Below are positions 39,009 to 49,738 of a stretch of DNA of 64,000 nucleotides, piece by piece (the stretch's first letter is position 1; every line of letters begins with the position of its first letter). The position numbers were made by a program, and so were the translations under genes. The notes beneath the pieces were generated by a model. The model was not told where the DNA came from and searched no databases. It saw nothing but the letters and a program-made list of their open reading frames with translations. The stretch is from Tieghemostelium lacteum (Eukaryota; Evosea; Eumycetozoa; Dictyosteliales; Raperosteliaceae): contig LODT01000029.1 in assembly GCA_001606155.1 (NCBI GenBank), positions 558,001-622,000 of the forward strand. Direction: 5' to 3'.

Positions 39009-41566
39009 ATGGATCATTTATCAGACAATATCAAAGGTTCATTGAAAGATGTTGGCAGTATGATACCAATTTCTGTTCAGAGTAAAGAAAAATCAAAAAG
39101 ATTAAGAGTAAGAATAAAGTATCTCTATATACAGAAGAATGTGTATATTAATATGTAAATGTTTAGGATCAAGTTAAAGATTTACAGACTAAAAATAAGA
39201 ATTTGGAACATGTTGAACATGTTTATAAAAATAAGATTGATGAGGAAAGCAGTGTATCTAAAATGTTACAACAAGAAGCTACTATATTGAAACAATACAT
39301 TTCAGATAAGGATACAGAAATCAGTGGTCTAAATCAACAAATTAAAGAGCATAGTGCCACTATTGTACAGATTAGAAATGAGAAGGATAACAAAGAGAAG
39401 GAATTGGAGAAACTACACCAACAGTTACAGATTAAGGAGTCAATGGAGATTAAACTCAATCAAGAGTTGACTCAGCTAGGTCACCAATTGGATACAGAAC
39501 AACAGAGAGTGCAACAACTCAAGATACAACATAATGAAGATGAGTTGAAGTATCATGCAGAGTTACATGAACGTCAACAGGTCATACAAAAACTTAGTGA
39601 ACAATTAGAGGAAAAAGAGAATACTATTCATCAGTTGAAAGATGAGATGGAACAAGCTCAGAAGATGCAGTTGAAATTGTCGGATGAAATTCAGGAGTTT
39701 CAACTGACTGTAAATTCTCTGAGTCAGAAGAACCAGAACCAGGCTGTAGAGATTAAAGACCTGCAAGAATTGTTGAATGAGTGTAAGGATTCACTATCGA
39801 AACAGACAGATTTATATGTGGAGTTAAAGAGTGTTTCAGATGGTGACAAGGTTCTGTTGAATGAGGTTCAAGAGAAGTTTAGTAACTCTCAACAGTCATT
39901 GCAACAGGAACAGTTTAATGTACAACAGTTGCAATCTGATCAGAAGAAACTAGAATCTGACATGATTGAATTGAAACAAGTTGTCAATCAGTTACAACAA
40001 GAACTCAGTATAAAAACATCTCAAAATGATGAATTATTCCAAATTAGAAATAATTTGAATTTGGAGATTGAATGTGTGAGAAAGTCACATTTAAAAGAGA
40101 TGGAAGAACTCACTGGTCAATTGGACCTACAAAAAGAGAAATCTCAGTCTGACCAACAAGAACTTTCTGTAAAATCACAAGAATTGGAGAAATTAACAGA
40201 AAATAATCAAAATTTGTTGAAAGAGATTCAGGAGCTAAAAGAGAAAAATGAAAGTTATCAACAAGAGAAACAACACTTACAAGATAGGGAAAAGGAATTG
40301 GATGAGAAGTTACAGGATGTTGATAGTCAGTTGACAAAGGTCTCTAGACAACTTGAAAAGGTAGAGTTTGAAAGAGATTCTTTGAAATCTGATAATGACT
40401 CTATCAAGACACTTTTGAACCAGAGTGCTGAAACTGACCCTAACCTTGGTGAGGCTATAAAGGAACAAGATAGATTACAAAAAGAGAATCAGACATTGAC
40501 ATTGTCAGTTATGGAGAAGAATAATATAATTGAAGATAAGGAGAGAGATAATCAACAGTTACACGATCAGATTGTAAAGTTACAAGAAGAGATTCAACAG
40601 TTGACTGATCAACTATCTAAACAGGCTGAGAATCATAATAATCATTCAGAAGAGTTCCAGAAAAAGATGGAAACTCTACAGTTGGATCATTCAGCTGTTT
40701 TAGAGAAATCTTCATTGGAATTGCAACAACAGATTACACAACTACAAGAAGAGAAAGAGTCTCAGCAGAAGGAGGCTAATAATCTAGCTCAGAGATTGAA
40801 TCATGAGATTGACAAGACTCATGATTTGGAGGTACAAATCAAACACTATCAAAAAGAGTTGGAGTCTACCAACAGTACTCGTGATAATTTGATTAAGGAG
40901 ATACAAGAGCTTCAAGAATCCAAATTACTAGACGGTGCCAATAAGGAAATGGAAGGTAAACTTCAAAAAGAATTTAACGATTTCAAATCAAAATCCACTG
41001 AGGAATTTGATAAAATCAATCAAGAGAGATCACAATGGGAGCAGACTAAAAAGGATATACAGAATCAGTTGGTAGAGGAAAAGAACAAGGTCATTGAAGA
41101 AAAGAACAAATCAAAATCCATTCAAGATCAGTTGACTGAAGAAAAGAGGGTTGTAGGTGTCATTGAAAAGATTGTTACCAAACTATTAGCAGACAATGAA
41201 AATCAAAAGTTTGAGTCCATGTCACCAGAGTCTTTCTATGCCATGTTGGATTCTGTAAAGAAAGAGATTACTGATGGTTTGGCAAGTCGTAGAAAATACT
41301 ATGACGATGAAGATATTATGGGTCAGTTACTAATGGAAAGAGAAGCTAGAAGATTAGCTGAATCACAAGTAATGATTGTACTGGAAAAATCAAAACAAGA
41401 AATCAACAAATACAAAGAAATTATTCAAAATGGTGGTGCCAACCAACAAAACAAAGGCAACTTTTTTTCAAATTTATTCAATTCAAGTAATAATAGTAAT
41501 TCAAATAATAATAATAATTTATTAAAAAGAACATTTACAGGTACAACTTATAATAATAAGAAATAA
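39009..41566 (+). CDS. Long coiled-coil protein
   Basis: Exon 1 (39009-39107) encodes MDHLSDNIKGSLKDVGSMIP and a further 13 residues. A 59-bp phase-0 intron (GTAAGA...TTTAG) leads to exon 2 (39167-41566); 832 residues in all. Residues ~35-690 are almost unbroken heptad sequence rich in Glu, Gln, Lys and Leu (for example LQQQLTQLQEEKES-type segments). Near the end, residues ~700-770, a non-coiled part (MSPESFYAMLDSVKKEITDG, RRKYYDDEDIMGQLL, ARRLAESQVMIVLEKSKQEI) looks conserved, followed by an Asn run. It resembles golgin- or myosin-tail-type tethers in composition only; no GRIP or other known end domain is seen. A scaffold or tether role is inferred. Confidence 0.75.
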
Positions 41567-41745
41567 TTATAATAATAATCAAAATTAACAAACAAATAAA
41601 GTATTTAACTTTATAAATTCCATATATCATATATATTTATATTTAAACTTTAAAGTGGGGTTGATTGCAGCTCACATATCAGAGAACAATGGTAGGAGAT
41701 AGGATTTTTTTTTTTGTAAAATTTTTTTAATCAATAAAATTTATA

Positions 41746-42762
41746 ATGATACAAAATAATAATAATAATAATGTTTTCGAATGTGAGAAAAGTAAACACA
41801 TTAAAAAAATAATAGGTTATTGTACAATATGTTTCCAAGTAACTTGCCTTTCATGTCTAACAACAAAAACACATCAAAATCATAAAGTAATTGATTTTGA
41901 TGAAGTAGGAACTATTTATAAAAATGAGCACATTAATAGATTTAATGAACAGAAAGAAAATTATAAAGTAATGAGTAAACAAATTAAAGATTATTTTACA
42001 TCATTACACAATGAATTACATATCAATGAAGTATCAGTTACAAGAGAATTAGATAGCCTCTTTAATGAAAAAGAGGATATTTATAATATTAATATGTTAT
42101 CATTTCAAGAATTTGAAAATGAATTGAAATCCAGCAAACCTGATATCAAAGAAAAAGGATTAACATCTCCTGATATCTACTCTTTAAACCTTAAACTTAC
42201 AGACAATATTTTAGATAAACACTTAAACTATTTAACAAATAAGATACAAAAATTAAATTATTTTAATGACAAAAATACAATTAGGTCATTAAGTCCAAAC
42301 CTTGTGATCAGTAATCATAAAAAGACTGTTACATTTAAACCAGATCAAAAAAAAGATTTTAATGTATCATTCACAGAGCGCAGTTATGATAGTGGTATAC
42401 ATTGTCTTAGACTTAGAATTGATAAGATAAATCAAAACAGTCATTGGATATTTTTGGGAGTAACCAATAAACTAAATTCTGTTGCTCCCACTCGTTCTTC
42501 GGCAAGTTATAATTATTGTACTGGAATTTCAAGTTGGGTAGACTCATTAGATTCCTCAAATCCAGCAACTGGTAATTTAAAAGCAGATTGGGTTGATGGT
42601 GATATATTTTCATTGATTTTAAACTGTGATGAAGGAACTTTAAAAATTCTCAAAGAAAGTACTGGTGAATTTGAATTGAGAACAAATGTTGAAAAGAACA
42701 CAACAACTCATTTTGTTGTAGAATTATTGAATCCAAATAATGCTGTTACTATTTTAAATTAG
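41746..42762 (+). CDS. TRIM-like B-box/coiled-coil/SPRY-like protein, solitary copy
   Basis: A single exon of 338 residues with ATG at 41746. It belongs to subfamily 2 of the array ~11 kb away, but lies alone and on the plus strand. The A-tract (41803-41809) has seven A, keeping the B-box frame. Ligands: CEKSKH, CTICFQVTCLSC, HQNH. The helical region ends near residue 195. The SPRY-like domain includes DSGIHCLRLRIDKINQNSHW, FLGVTNKLNSVAPTRSS, WVDGDIFSLILNCDEGTLKI. Near identity to the 25288 and 28433 genes indicates recent transposition or gene conversion. Confidence 0.85.
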   Translation: MIQNNNNNNVFECEKSKHIKKIIGYCTICFQVTCLSCLTTKTHQNHKVIDFDEVGTIYKNEHINRFNEQKENYKVMSKQIKDYFTSLHNELHINEVSVTRELDSLFNEKEDIYNINMLSFQEFENELKSSKPDIKEKGLTSPDIYSLNLKLTDNILDKHLNYLTNKIQKLNYFNDKNTIRSLSPNLVISNHKKTVTFKPDQKKDFNVSFTERSYDSGIHCLRLRIDKINQNSHWIFLGVTNKLNSVAPTRSSASYNYCTGISSWVDSLDSSNPATGNLKADWVDGDIFSLILNCDEGTLKILKESTGEFELRTNVEKNTTTHFVVELLNPNNAVTILN

Positions 42763-43242
42763 GCTAATGTGTAGTGATTTTTACAGTTTATTAAATATTA
42801 AAATAATATTTTCAAAATAAAATTATATTATATTATTTCCTCTAACATTGGGTTGTTTGTATCAACCTCGCTTATGAGGATCGGTCAATATCTATATTCT
42901 CATCACCCTAAATGAAAGATATATATTATAAATAGTTGCATCAATATTTTCTATAAATCTTATTAAAGAGTCTTTATAAACATGTATGAGTATCAACTAT
43001 TGCTCATATTTTTAATATTTACATCTATAGAGCTTGAGAACTATATTTTGTTATCACCCTGAATATCTAGAATAATGCTCTTATAAAAAATTTGCCATAA
43101 TAGGAAAATGAATTCCTTTATTATTCATAAATTAACGAATAGATTTAATATCAATCCAACTACACCATATTTTATGATGAAATTCACATAATTTTTGCTC
43201 GGTAATAACCTCTACAAATTGCAAATCTTTAAAACAAGCAAT
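42763..43242. other. Intergenic region between convergent genes
   Basis: The 480 bp follow the TRIM-like gene and precede the stop of the TTL-like gene on the other strand. The composition is AT-rich and no coding frame, tRNA or repeat is recognised. Confidence 0.4.
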
Positions 43243-44917
43243 TTATTTAGGAGGTGGTGGATTATTAATTAAATCTAATAGAGTTTCTTTCATTTTCTCT
43301 GGATCTATTGGTTTGTTATTTGGATCAAATGTATTGTAATTGAATTTAGATTCTCTAGTTAAAGGTACTACAGTTGGATCATATTGACCTACATAAATGG
43401 GATTCCATTTACCAAATAGTTTTAGTTTTTCTTGGTCACTTAATTTCAATATCCATTGATTACTATTAAATTTCTTTATATCACTCTTAAAATCTAAAAC
43501 CACTTTAAAAAGGTCATCAACAGCTTCTTTATGATGAACATTTACAACATCAGTTAACAAATGTAATCCAGGATTTGTATTGACTTCCAATAAATATGGA
43601 TTCATATTTTCATCCAACAATATATCAAATCCTAAAAGTTCAAAACTATTATTTCTATGACCATTTGAAGGCCACGATTTAACAGTATGTATAATTAATT
43701 GTTCAATTTGATTCTTTATCTTTAAATCCCATTCATTTTTACCTGTTGAATTTCTATTAAAAAATATCATCCTATATTAAAATAACAAAAACTAAAATCT
43801 ATATATTTAAAAAGGTACCTACATTAAAAACTGTTTAAATGTTTTCAAGGGCCATTGATTGTGTGGAAATAGAGTATTGGAAGATTCATTTTCATGTGCT
43901 TTTAAATATTCTTTTTGTACTTGGTGATTTGATAAATGAATAAATCTATCTTGTAGATTTTCAGTTGTATAATCAATACTACAAAATCTAAGATAACAAT
44001 CCTGAAACATGAATATCTCTAATGGATTTAAAGAAGTGACCAAAACAAATTGTCTGATATCAAATTTTCTTTGGTGTACAGTAAATGGTTTTTCAATGTA
44101 CTTTTGTACAATCATTTGATGTTTATGTTCAGAGGAATAAGAGAGTATCTTATCAAGATCACTAAAAATTTCAATACCAACCCCTCTGGCATTAGATGCT
44201 GGTTTAACAATCCATATATTCTCTTTACCATCTATTTCAGGTTGTCTGGGATACACTAATATATTTTTATCTGTATCTTGACCATGTTGGTGTTCGTGGG
44301 TATCTGTATTCAATACACCTAAAAGTATATCATTTGATATAGATTTTTGAGAAAATCTTTTAAAATCCTCTATAAATGAGTTTCTCTGATTCTCATTAGA
44401 TAATTCATAGGATCTTGGGAAGAATCTTTCAATAACATTCTTAATTTCAATTGAAGTTTGATTATTATAATAATACTGAATATTTAAAGTTAATCCCTTT
44501 TTAGATCCAATTTCTTCAAAATTTGGAAAATGATTAATAACCTGATGGTCTGATGTTATCTGTGCCATATCCCATGACCAAGTCCATTTAAAATCAAAGT
44601 TACTATAATAATCATATTGAATGGTTAATAAAACCAAACCCATATATCACTATCAATATCCGTCATTATGAATACCTTAGTTTTCCTTTTACATAACCTC
44701 TAGATTCTAATGCATCTTTAATCAGAGTATGATTAGATTGTAGTTGATCTATTAAATAAACTTTTTTTCTATTCTTTATAATCTCTCTTAATCTCTCAAG
44801 TTGTTGTGCATTTTCTGAAAATGTATCCTTTTTGTTATCTTTTAATATATCATCATTACTAAATACTAAAGGTAATAAGACCAAAACAAATAGAAATACT
44901 ATTAAATTATAGTTCAT
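43243..44917 (-). CDS. Tubulin-tyrosine-ligase-like protein with signal peptide
   Basis: Three exons (44917-44676, 44602-43823, 43771-43243) with introns of 73 bp (GTATTC...TATAG) and 51 bp (GTAGGT...TATAG), both phase 2, encode 516 residues. Residues 1-20 (MNYNLIVFLFVLVLLPLVFS) are a strong signal peptide or anchor. The TTL domain follows: DALESRGYVKGK; the ATP-grasp segments IWIVKPASNARGVGIEIF and RKFDIRQFVLV; FIHLSNHQVQK; and the metal site GFDILLDENMNPYLLEVNTN. TTLL enzymes add Tyr, Glu or Gly to tubulin or other proteins. A lumenal or extracellular substrate is implied if the signal works, which would be unusual. Which amino acid is added cannot be told. Confidence 0.8.
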
Positions 44918-45091
44918 TTAAAAGAGTAAAGTCATAAATGATTATAAAAAAAAAAATCAAAATATCTTTTAGATCATTTATCGATTTTGTCCACTAGACA
45001 AAAAATAAATAATATTTATTTAGGTGTTGGTTAAATAGGTACTGTTCATAAATTAACTAATCAAGCTGAGAGAATTCAGTAATCAAGCAGA

Positions 45092-46503
45092 TCATTTTTT
45101 ACATTTTTCCAAATAAACTTGATACTGATTTAGATAGGAAATGGATTTCTTGAACATTGGAACTTGAGCCATGAAGTAAGAGTAGCAAGGCTCAACTTCA
45201 CTAGAATCCATTTCAACTCTTTGGGGGATCTTCATAATTTCATTGAAGATAGTATTGATGTTCTGATGGTGGCACTTTTCATCTTTGCTTGTATACTTTC
45301 TAATGGCAAACAACTTGTTGTACTTAGAGACAGCTTCTTGATTCTCGCTATGGAATTTGGCTACCATTGGACCAATAGCGATACCATGTCTGCAAACAGT
45401 TGCCCTTGCAATATGGCCTCTAAGGGTCTGTTCCAGATTCTGTTTCAATTGAAATTGGACTCCCAAATCTAAACCATTATTAACATCATATACCCCAGAT
45501 TTCAAGCCATCAACTACAGTGTCCAGGACCTTGAATAGCATTTGATGTGATTCATCGGTGCTCATACTTCTAATTCTCTTTGGCAACAAACTTTCAATCT
45601 CACCAATGAACCACCAGAATTCCACTTCTCTTTCATAGACCATGGCAATTCTACACAAACTATTCAAATGAGACAACTGCATCTTCTTTACAACTCTGGC
45701 TTTGATAATCAGATCACTATCATTCTCATCAGCAGCGGCAATTTCACGGACTAGACCAAGCATGTTTTGATAACCATTCTCAAGTTCGGAGCAAATTCTA
45801 GAGTGCTCATCACGGTGGACTTCAGTAGGTTCCTTCGGACCACGGAACTTGGTGATAAAGGCACCCAAGTTTTCTTGAAAATGGTTACAAAGATCAACAT
45901 GACTGTTATATTGATCTTCTTCGATGGAGTTCTCTTCTTGGAACTGTCTATAGAGATTCTTTAGACACCAAAAGAGACTATTGGACTCCTTGACACCATA
46001 CTGGAATATCCATTCTTTAGAGGCACCAGTGGAACTTAAATATGCATAGCTCCAGTCTTCCATCATTTTAACCAACTTGACATGGAGTTGCTTCATTAAC
46101 TGGTAGAAATCTTCAGATATAATGGCATTATGAATGAAACCACTTCTTTTACCAACTTAACCTTGACCATGACTTGATAATTTCCAAGTACCAAATAGTC
46201 GTCACCATATACAAGAACCGAAGGACGTATCATTATACTTCTAACCAAAACTGGAGATTCCTTCTTATATTTTATAATTTGTTGTTGTTCATATTGTGTA
46301 TTATTATTTATATTTTTAATATTATTAATTATTGGTATAATTTCATTATCATTTGTTTTTTTATCAAGTTGTAGGTGTTGATTATTATTTTTTTTAATTG
46401 TTTTTCCTACTTGAGTGTTGATATAATCTGTAATTTCATTGTTATAATATACAACTAAATTAACAGATACCAACGAGAGTAAACAAATGAAATTTGAAAT
46501 CAT
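45092..46503 (-). CDS. Unrecognised gene, apparently split by a frameshift or unresolved intron
   Basis: The upstream frame (46503-46096) starts with a hydrophobic leader (MISNFICLLSLVSVNLVVYY), then an Asn-rich part and LVLGNYQVMVKVKLVK. The downstream frame covers 45092 up to about 46158 and encodes ~350 residues (ISEDFYQLMKQLHVKLVKMM, then a mostly helical part ending YQVYLEKCKK). They overlap by about 60 bp in different frames. One more A in the AAAA tract at 46147-46150 would join them in coding-like sequence. Alternatively a 53-59 bp intron ending CTACCAG joins them, but that sequence is GC-richer than other introns here. The codons are GC-richer than neighbours, suggesting good expression. 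The product is not recognised. Confidence 0.5.
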
Positions 46504-46805
46504 TATTATATTTAAATGTTTAAAGTGAAATGATTTAATATAAAACTATTAATCTTAAAAAATATCTCTATAAAACTTATATGTTGGTATTAATTATAAT
46601 GTAAGAAATAAAAAATAATTTAAATTTTTATTATACTCTAAACCATTGCACTTATAAATTAATAATAATAATAATTTTTACAATATATAAAAAAGGTAGC
46701 TCTCATATTTGAGTAAACCACATTAAAAATATAATTGATTAAATGGTATGAAATGAAATTTAAATATAATATTTTATTTTTCTCAGGATAGTTATAAGAC
46801 TAAAT
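46504..46805. other. Intergenic region, nothing recognised
   Basis: The 302 bp lie between two minus-strand genes. They include an AATAATAATAATAA stretch near 46660 and otherwise AT-rich spacer; they must hold the upstream promoter of the gene that starts at 46503. Confidence 0.4.
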
Positions 46806-47684
46806 TTACTTTTTGTAAGAACTTGTTAGGAATTGTTTTAGAGAAGTTGGTGTTCTACCTAAAAGTTCAGGTAGATCGGTGTGAGTGGTTTCAAATTCAC
46901 TTTGTTTGATTGCCAAAGCAAAGGCAACTCCAAAATGAATGTATTCAACAGGTACGAATTTAGAGAGTACATTTTTGTAAGTGTCTTCATCTGGTGATGT
47001 GAAAGGTACTGTTTTACCAGCAATCTCAGTAAGAATAGCTGATGCATCATGCATTGTAGATTTCTCTGAGTTGGCCAAGATATAGGTCTTATTTAGATGC
47101 TTATTACTATTATCCAAGAGGATATTGACAGTAGCTTCAGCTTCATCTCTTCTAGTTGTATAATTAGTAACACCATCACCAGCAGGGAAGAATATACCTT
47201 GTTCTAATACTTTAGGTCCAAAAAAGAACTCAGTTAACAAGTCAGTGTAGAGACCATTAAGTAACAGTGTATAGGGAATACCAGATTCTTTAACAAGAAT
47301 TTCAGTGGCTGCATGAGCGCTTTCAATGAAATGTACAGGACTAGTTTCATTATTGTTCTTTCTTACAAAACTTGTATAAATGATATGTTTAATGTTATTT
47401 TGTTTAGCTGCTTTAACTACATTTTCATGTTGAGGCAGTCTCTTAACAACATCATTACTAGATATAAACAGTAGCTTATCAACACCTTTAAAAGCATCTA
47501 ATAAAGATTGATAGTTATCATAGTCACCTAATTTAACCTGTACTCCTAATTTCTTGAATTCTTCACCTTTTGCTTCATTTCTAACCAATGCAACAATACT
47601 TTTTGGATTTACTTTCTTCTCAAGTAAAAATTCAATTGAATCTTTACCGTATTTACCACTGGCACCTGTAATTAAAATTGACAT
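46806..47684 (-). CDS. NmrA-like NAD(P)-binding oxidoreductase
   Basis: A single exon of 292 residues starts at ATG 47684 (MSILITGASGKYG); the frame upstream begins with TTG. A Rossmann fold opens the protein (ITGASGKYGKDSIEFLL), with VALVRNEAKGEEF binding the cofactor phosphate or adenine and VQVKLGDYDNYQSLLDAFKG as the next strand-helix pair. The NmrA/quinone-reductase-2-like group shows the same layout (NNIKHIIYTSF, HAATEILVKESGIPYTLLLN). Members are NAD(P)H-dependent quinone or azo reductases, or redox sensors. Which applies here is not visible. Confidence 0.82.
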   Translation of the reverse strand: MSILITGASGKYGKDSIEFLLEKKVNPKSIVALVRNEAKGEEFKKLGVQVKLGDYDNYQSLLDAFKGVDKLLFISSNDVVKRLPQHENVVKAAKQNNIKHIIYTSFVRKNNNETSPVHFIESAHAATEILVKESGIPYTLLLNGLYTDLLTEFFFGPKVLEQGIFFPAGDGVTNYTTRRDEAEATVNILLDNSNKHLNKTYILANSEKSTMHDASAILTEIAGKTVPFTSPDEDTYKNVLSKFVPVEYIHFGVAFALAIKQSEFETTHTDLPELLGRTPTSLKQFLTSSYKK

Positions 47685-48116
47685 TCTCTTTTTGTAAATT
47701 TGTATGATCAATTGAAATATAAACTTTAGATATTTAATGTTTTATTAAAAATTGGATTCATTTTAAATAAATTAAATTGAATATTTATAATTTAAAAATA
47801 TCCTCTTTAATCCAAAATTCCACAGAATTAAGAGTAATTGTGATGTGTTGTCGGAGATATTAAATTGAAATAAAAAAAATTTTAATCATAGTGGTGTTTG
47901 TGTAAAAGTACATAAATAGAAATGAAATATTTCTATTTAATAGTTTATCGGAAGGATAGAATCAACAATGATGAAACCAATTGGAAACTTCAATTAAATT
48001 GGATTTTAATAGCGAAACTATTTTATTTAGAAAAAACAATACAAATCATGTATTTTAAATGAATAGGATAATTCTGTTGTGATTATATTAATAATATAAG
48101 GTGGTTATATAAAAGT
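47685..48116. other. Intergenic region, nothing recognised
   Basis: The 432 bp lie between two minus-strand genes and are AT-rich. I find no coding frame, RNA gene or repeat. Confidence 0.4.
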
Positions 48117-49058
48117 TTAGGCTTTAAGATGATTTAAAATCTTTTCACCATCTTTTGATTTTCTGTATATAAATTCACGAGTATCACGATAACCATCACG
48201 TAGTTTATAACGCAATTGTTGCAAGTCATCAAATGTAAATTCCTTTTTATCTTTCCAGTCATGGTAGAAACTCATTCTTGAGTTTTCAGCTTCTTTAAGT
48301 ATGGCATCTACCTCATTTTGGATCTTGTTGATAGATTCATGACGTTGATTGAAAAATTTGTCACGAATCTCTTCCATTATACCATGAAAATGTCCATTGT
48401 TCTCTTGGTGTTCAGGTTTGAATTGTTGTTCTATATTGAAAATGGTGGAATGTTCTTTAGAGTTGGTGTAATCTCTCACCGGATTCTGCTCAACCATGGG
48501 TTCTTGTAATGGGGAGTGTACTCTTTCTCCAACTGGTTTCTCAGAGGGTCCATGTTGAATTCCTTCTTTTCGGTGAGTTGGAGGAGGTGGGTTCTGACCT
48601 CCGTGCTCCTGTCGATAGACTACACTTCCTTCAATTGGTTCTTTCATATCTGAGAATCTCAATTTCCATAGATTATAGTATTCATTCAATTTGGATCTAA
48701 TTTGGAGGTAGTATCCTTGAGCTGGTGGATGTGGACCTTCTATAGGACCTATAGGGGCAGGTTGAAATGTGGATGTATAAAGACCATAGAGTATCATGGT
48801 AACTATTAATGTTGCAATATATGGATACCAATGTCCGTATCTCTGTTGAAGGCTTGTTACTTGTCTTCTTCTTTGTATCAGAGGAGATGAAGACGACTGT
48901 TGTTGCTGTTGTTGTTGTAGTATAGGTTCATTTTGATCTGGAATAATAGATCTTATCTCTGCTGTATATTTAGGTGAACCTTCTATTGATGTTTTTCTCT
49001 TTCTCTGAACTAATCCCTCTCTGGAACTAGTCAGTTTCTGGTTAGTTTTAGTAGACAT
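48117..49058 (-). CDS. Single-pass membrane protein, unknown
   Basis: A single exon of 313 residues starts at ATG 49058 (MSTKTNQKLTSSREGLVQRK); the longer frame begins with TTG. Residues 1-75 are basic and Gln/Ser-rich, then one hydrophobic segment (YPYIATLIVTMILYGLYTST, about 77-97). The remainder is polar, with a Pro-rich linker and a charged, probably helical C-terminus (RYKLRDGYRDTREFIYRKSK). A type II topology is suggested by the basic N-terminus. No family is recognised. Confidence 0.55.
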   Translation of the reverse strand: MSTKTNQKLTSSREGLVQRKRKTSIEGSPKYTAEIRSIIPDQNEPILQQQQQQQSSSSPLIQRRRQVTSLQQRYGHWYPYIATLIVTMILYGLYTSTFQPAPIGPIEGPHPPAQGYYLQIRSKLNEYYNLWKLRFSDMKEPIEGSVVYRQEHGGQNPPPPTHRKEGIQHGPSEKPVGERVHSPLQEPMVEQNPVRDYTNSKEHSTIFNIEQQFKPEHQENNGHFHGIMEEIRDKFFNQRHESINKIQNEVDAILKEAENSRMSFYHDWKDKKEFTFDDLQQLRYKLRDGYRDTREFIYRKSKDGEKILNHLKA

Positions 49059-49738
49059 TTCTGTCAATTTTATTTTTTAATAGATTGTATAAATATAGAA
49101 AATAATGTATATAAAAGTAGATTATCTAAAATATTTGGGGAAAAACACCACACTGCAAATATTATATAATTAATATAAATTTATTTTTTTTATTTTTTTT
49201 TATTTAAAAATAAAAAATTTACGAGATCTATAAAAGGAAAAAGAGATTTATAAGGTCTCATTCTAATTTTTTAAATCGGTTAAAATTAAAATCTAACCAG
49301 TGTTGTATAAAATATCATTTTTTTTTAAAATATTCTGAATTTCCATTGAAAAAAACACATTCCTATCTGATTTCAAATAACCCTTTTATTAACTCGGAAA
49401 TTTGTCTTTTAAAAATATAAAATGACATCACTTAGAAAAACTAAATTTAGTACTCTAGATCATTTTTTTTTTTTTTAAAGGCGAATGCACCTTCTACCTT
49501 TTCGAGTTGAATACCAAATATCTTTAAGCTGGGAACATTTATCTGTAAACAACAAATTTAATATTAATAAATTTTATTTTTTTTTATTTTTTTTTATTTT
49601 TTTTTATATGTTTACAGAAATAGGGAGTGCATCTTTCAAAGCCAGATTTTATAGATAAACTACTCATTGGGGTCTATATTAGTAAAAACTGAATTTACTA
49701 TTACCACTTTGGTTGAACATTCACTATATTTTAGTAAG
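49059..49738. promoter_or_regulatory. Divergent intergenic region with T9A repeats
   Basis: The 680 bp separate two divergent starts. A perfect short repeat of TTTTTTTTTA occurs three times at about 49577-49605, with a similar T8A/T9A block near 49186-49204. Such oligo-dT blocks are common in dictyostelid promoters. No gene is recognised; a TTG-initiated extension of the downstream frame at 49667 is not used. Confidence 0.45.

Noticed and set aside
46094-46099. Bacterial-type translational coupling by a TAATG overlap
   Set aside because: The genome is eukaryotic and the downstream frame stays coding-like upstream of the ATG, so a frameshift or intron is more likely.
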